Source: Planctomycetota bacterium | GTDB taxonomy: Bacteria; Planctomycetota; UBA8742; JACQVU01 | Direction: 5' to 3' | Assembly: GCA_016209585.1 (NCBI GenBank) | Contig: JACQVU010000434.1 | Coordinates: 1 to 7,504, forward strand | Length of the DNA: 7,504 nt | In this document: piece after piece, positions 5,764 through 7,504 of the stretch | How the letters are laid out: every line of letters starts with the position of its first letter | Numbering within the stretch: the first letter of the stretch is position 1 | The notes under the pieces: generated by a model | Told to the model about the DNA's origin: nothing | Database searches by the model: none | The model's input: only the letters and a program-made list of their open reading frames with translations | Position numbers and translations under genes: made by a program

Positions 5764-6746
5764 CCACCGACCTGACGAGGGATCGCGGCCGCCCCGTATT
5801 CCGTCTGATGGCCCTGTTCGACGTCCTGGCAGAGCACGCCCCGCCCGACTCGCTCCTGTGGCGCGTGGGCAACACGCCACTGGTGCGCCTTTCGCGGGTG
5901 GTGGAGGGCTTTCCGCCGGAGGTCGAGTTCTGGGTGAAACTGGAGGGCGCCAACCCCGGCGGGTCGGTGAAAGACCGGGCCGCGCTGGGCATGGTGCTTG
6001 ACGGCCTTTCCTCCGGCCGCTTCAGCGCGGGGAAGGCGCTGTTGGATTCCACGTCGGGCAACACGGGTATCGCCTACGCCATGATCGGCGCCCACCTGGG
6101 CTTCCCGGTGGAACTCTGCCTGCCGGCCAACTGCTCGGAGGAACGCCGGCGCATCCTTTTCGCCTACGGCGCGACGTTGCATCTTTCCGACCCGCTGCTC
6201 GGCTCCGACGGCGCCATTCTGCTGTCGCGGGAACTGCTCTCGCGCGACCCGGAACGCTACTTCAAGCCCGACCAGTACAACAACCCGGCGAACCCGCGGG
6301 CGCACGAGGAGACCACCGGCCCCGAGATCTTCCGCCAGACGCGCGGCCGCGTGACCCACTTCTTCGCGGGCATCGGCACCTCCGGCACCGTCATCGGCGC
6401 GGCCCGCGCCCTCCGCCGGCTCGCCCCCGGCGCGCGGTGCTTCGCCGTCCAGCCCGCTGAAGGGTTCCACGGCATCGAGGGGCTGAAGCACATGCCGTCG
6501 TCCATCGTGCCCTCCATCTGGAAGCCGGAGGAACTCGACGGCGTGCTGCCGGCCGACACCGACGCGGCCTACGACATGACGAAACGCCTCGCGCGCCGCG
6601 AGGGGTTGTTCGTGGGGCAGTCCACCGGCGCCGCCGTGCGGGCCGCCATGGATCACCTGCGGCGCGCCGAGGCCGCGAGCGCCGTGGCTGTGATCATCTC
6701 GCCCGACGGCGGCGACAAGTACCTCTCCACCCGCGTCTGGGAGTAG
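5760..6746 (+). CDS. cysM: CysM-type PLP-dependent cysteine synthase (O-acetylserine/O-phosphoserine sulfhydrylase family)
   Basis: A 328-residue fold-type II PLP enzyme, expected to make L-cysteine in the cytoplasm from an activated serine and sulfide or another sulfur donor. Landmarks in order are GNTPLVRL (38-45), Lys71 in GGSVKDRAA as the Schiff-base lysine, the substrate loop TSGNTG (98-103), NPANPRAHEETTGPEI (175-190), the phosphate-binding GTSGTV (206-211), and SPDGGDKYLST (314-324). The TTGPEI and DGG-YLST motifs favour CysM over CysK. No CBS domain is present, so it is not a full cystathionine beta-synthase, although that activity cannot be excluded. Whether it prefers O-acetylserine or O-phosphoserine is not decided by the sequence. 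The GTG start shares bases with the protease stop (GTGA), implying translational coupling. An in-frame ATG at 5808 would still keep all motifs, but neither start has a clear Shine-Dalgarno sequence. Confidence 0.9.
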   Translation: MTTDLTRDRGRPVFRLMALFDVLAEHAPPDSLLWRVGNTPLVRLSRVVEGFPPEVEFWVKLEGANPGGSVKDRAALGMVLDGLSSGRFSAGKALLDSTSGNTGIAYAMIGAHLGFPVELCLPANCSEERRRILFAYGATLHLSDPLLGSDGAILLSRELLSRDPERYFKPDQYNNPANPRAHEETTGPEIFRQTRGRVTHFFAGIGTSGTVIGAARALRRLAPGARCFAVQPAEGFHGIEGLKHMPSSIVPSIWKPEELDGVLPADTDAAYDMTKRLARREGLFVGQSTGAAVRAAMDHLRRAEAASAVAVIISPDGGDKYLSTRVWE

Positions 6747-6763
6747 CGCCGGGCGCGCGCCGC

Positions 6764-7504
6764 ATGGACCAGCCGGGCCTCGCCGCACGATCGCCTCGCG
6801 CCCCCTGGTGGCGGCTGGCGCTCGCCTTCTGGCTCGTGGCGCAACTGGCCGTCGCCGCCCTGCTGCTCCACGCGGAACGCCTTCCCCCGGTGAACGACGA
6901 GTTCCACTACTACGCCGCCGGCCGGCGACTGGCGGCCGCCGTGAGCGCCTTCCTGTCCACCGCCGAGCCGGGGCCGCTGGCGGCCGCGCTGGTTGACGGC
7001 GCGACCCATCGACCCAACGGCCTGGCGCTCTGGGGCGCGGCCTGGTCAGCCGTGCTGCCGCCGGCGCCGCAGATGGCGCGGCTGCTCTCGTTCTTCTTCC
7101 TGGCGCTGCTGGTCTTCGCGATCCGCGACGTCGGCGCGCGCCTCTTCGGCGAGCCGGCTGGATCGCTGGCCGCGTTCGTGCTCTCCACCTGCCCGCTGGC
7201 CTTCGGTCACGCGCGGCTCTTCATGGCCAACCTTCCCGCCACCGCGATGGCCGCGGCGGCAGCCGCGGCGCTGCTGCGTTCAGAGCGTTTCGCCCGCCTC
7301 GGCCCTTCGCTTGTGGTCGGGGCCTTTTTCGGCGCGGGCATGCTCCTGCGCCTGGACTTTCCCGTGGAGGCCGCCGCCGCCCTGGGCGCGGCCGTGCTCG
7401 CCCTCCCCGGCGGCGAGGCCGTGCCCCTGGCTCGGCGGGCGCGGAACGCTCTGGCGGCGGCGGGCGTGGCGCTGGCGCTGTGCGGCCCCTGGTACGCCGT
7501 CAAC
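6764..7504 (+). CDS. GT-C/GT39-like membrane glycosyltransferase, N-terminal part (runs off window)
   Basis: The ATG at 6764 opens a frame through the last base (247 codons, no stop). The product is strongly hydrophobic, with probable membrane helices near residues 17-36, 105-121, 133-150, 158-172, 182-197, 203-215 and 228-241. An acidic DEFHYY motif (45-50) follows the first helix, where GT-C enzymes such as ArnT- and PMT-type mannosyl or aminoarabinosyl transferases carry catalytic Asp/Glu. The segment ARLFMANLPATAMAAAA (150-166) resembles the GT39 pattern in which an aromatic-rich stretch precedes a Pro-containing helix. Such enzymes move a sugar from a polyprenyl-phosphate donor to lipid or protein outside the inner membrane. 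The gene follows cysM by 17 bp with no ribosome binding site, suggesting the same transcript. Donor, acceptor and C-terminal domain cannot be told; the fragment could belong to another GT-C family. Confidence 0.72.
   Translation, partial: MDQPGLAARSPRAPWWRLALAFWLVAQLAVAALLLHAERLPPVNDEFHYYAAGRRLAAAVSAFLSTAEPGPLAAALVDGATHRPNGLALWGAAWSAVLPPAPQMARLLSFFFLALLVFAIRDVGARLFGEPAGSLAAFVLSTCPLAFGHARLFMANLPATAMAAAAAAALLRSERFARLGPSLVVGAFFGAGMLLRLDFPVEAAAALGAAVLALPGGEAVPLARRARNALAAAGVALALCGPWYAVN

Noticed and set aside
4456..5880. A 474-codon minus-strand frame covering the HtrA-like protease.
   Set aside because: The sense strand carries a complete His-Asp-Ser triad and a PDZ domain. The antisense product is Arg/His/Ala-rich without motifs, and its end contains the repeat-derived SRERERP phrase.
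5508..6788. A 426-codon minus-strand frame opposite the cysteine synthase.
   Set aside because: The sense strand has every PLP-enzyme motif. The antisense frame shows none and spans two sense genes.

Overview
This is a GC-rich bacterial window whose coding strand changes near the middle. A REP-like palindromic repeat of the 'GCCGCGAGCGTGAGCG' type, familiar from intergenic regions of Planctomycetota genomes, lies in the central divergent region. Together with the very large secreted lipoprotein of mixed domains, it suggests Planctomycetota or a related phylum. This is an inference from one repeat and general style, not from a marker gene.

Left half, minus strand, read right to left. surE (3404-4312) encodes a survival-type 5'/3'-nucleotidase with all metal-ligand motifs. 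After a 162-bp gap comes a 1030-residue lipoprotein (149-3241). It has a lipobox, Ig-like segments, an EF-hand-like loop and a C-terminal metzincin-type zinc site followed by a Met-turn. The gap holds a plausible promoter and a short plus-strand stretch resembling the C-terminal end of an ABC-transporter ATPase. Only 27 bp downstream of the lipoprotein gene, with a strong Shine-Dalgarno sequence, begins a second exported protein (1-121) that runs off the window. Both exported-protein genes carry an uninterrupted 11-bp G/C homopolymer close to their 5' ends, a layout expected of phase-variable surface genes. This is the most interesting signal here, with the caveat that such tracts are also sequencing-error hotspots.

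Centre, 4313-4617. This is a 305-bp divergent intergenic region. A TTGACG-16-TACGAT promoter faces surE. A perfect extended -10 box (TGCTATAAT) faces right and ends six bases before the ATG of the next gene, so that mRNA may be leaderless. The REP-like repeat lies between them.

Right half, plus strand. Three tightly packed genes form a probable operon: an HtrA/DegP-like serine protease with one PDZ domain (4618-5763), a CysM-type PLP-dependent cysteine synthase (5760-6746, overlapping the protease stop as GTGA), and the N-terminal part of a multi-pass GT-C/GT39-like membrane glycosyltransferase (6764 to the window end). The protease and the glycosyltransferase are envelope functions; cysteine synthase is cytoplasmic sulfur assimilation, so the combination is not an obvious pathway. 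No tRNA, rRNA, CRISPR array or intact mobile element was seen.
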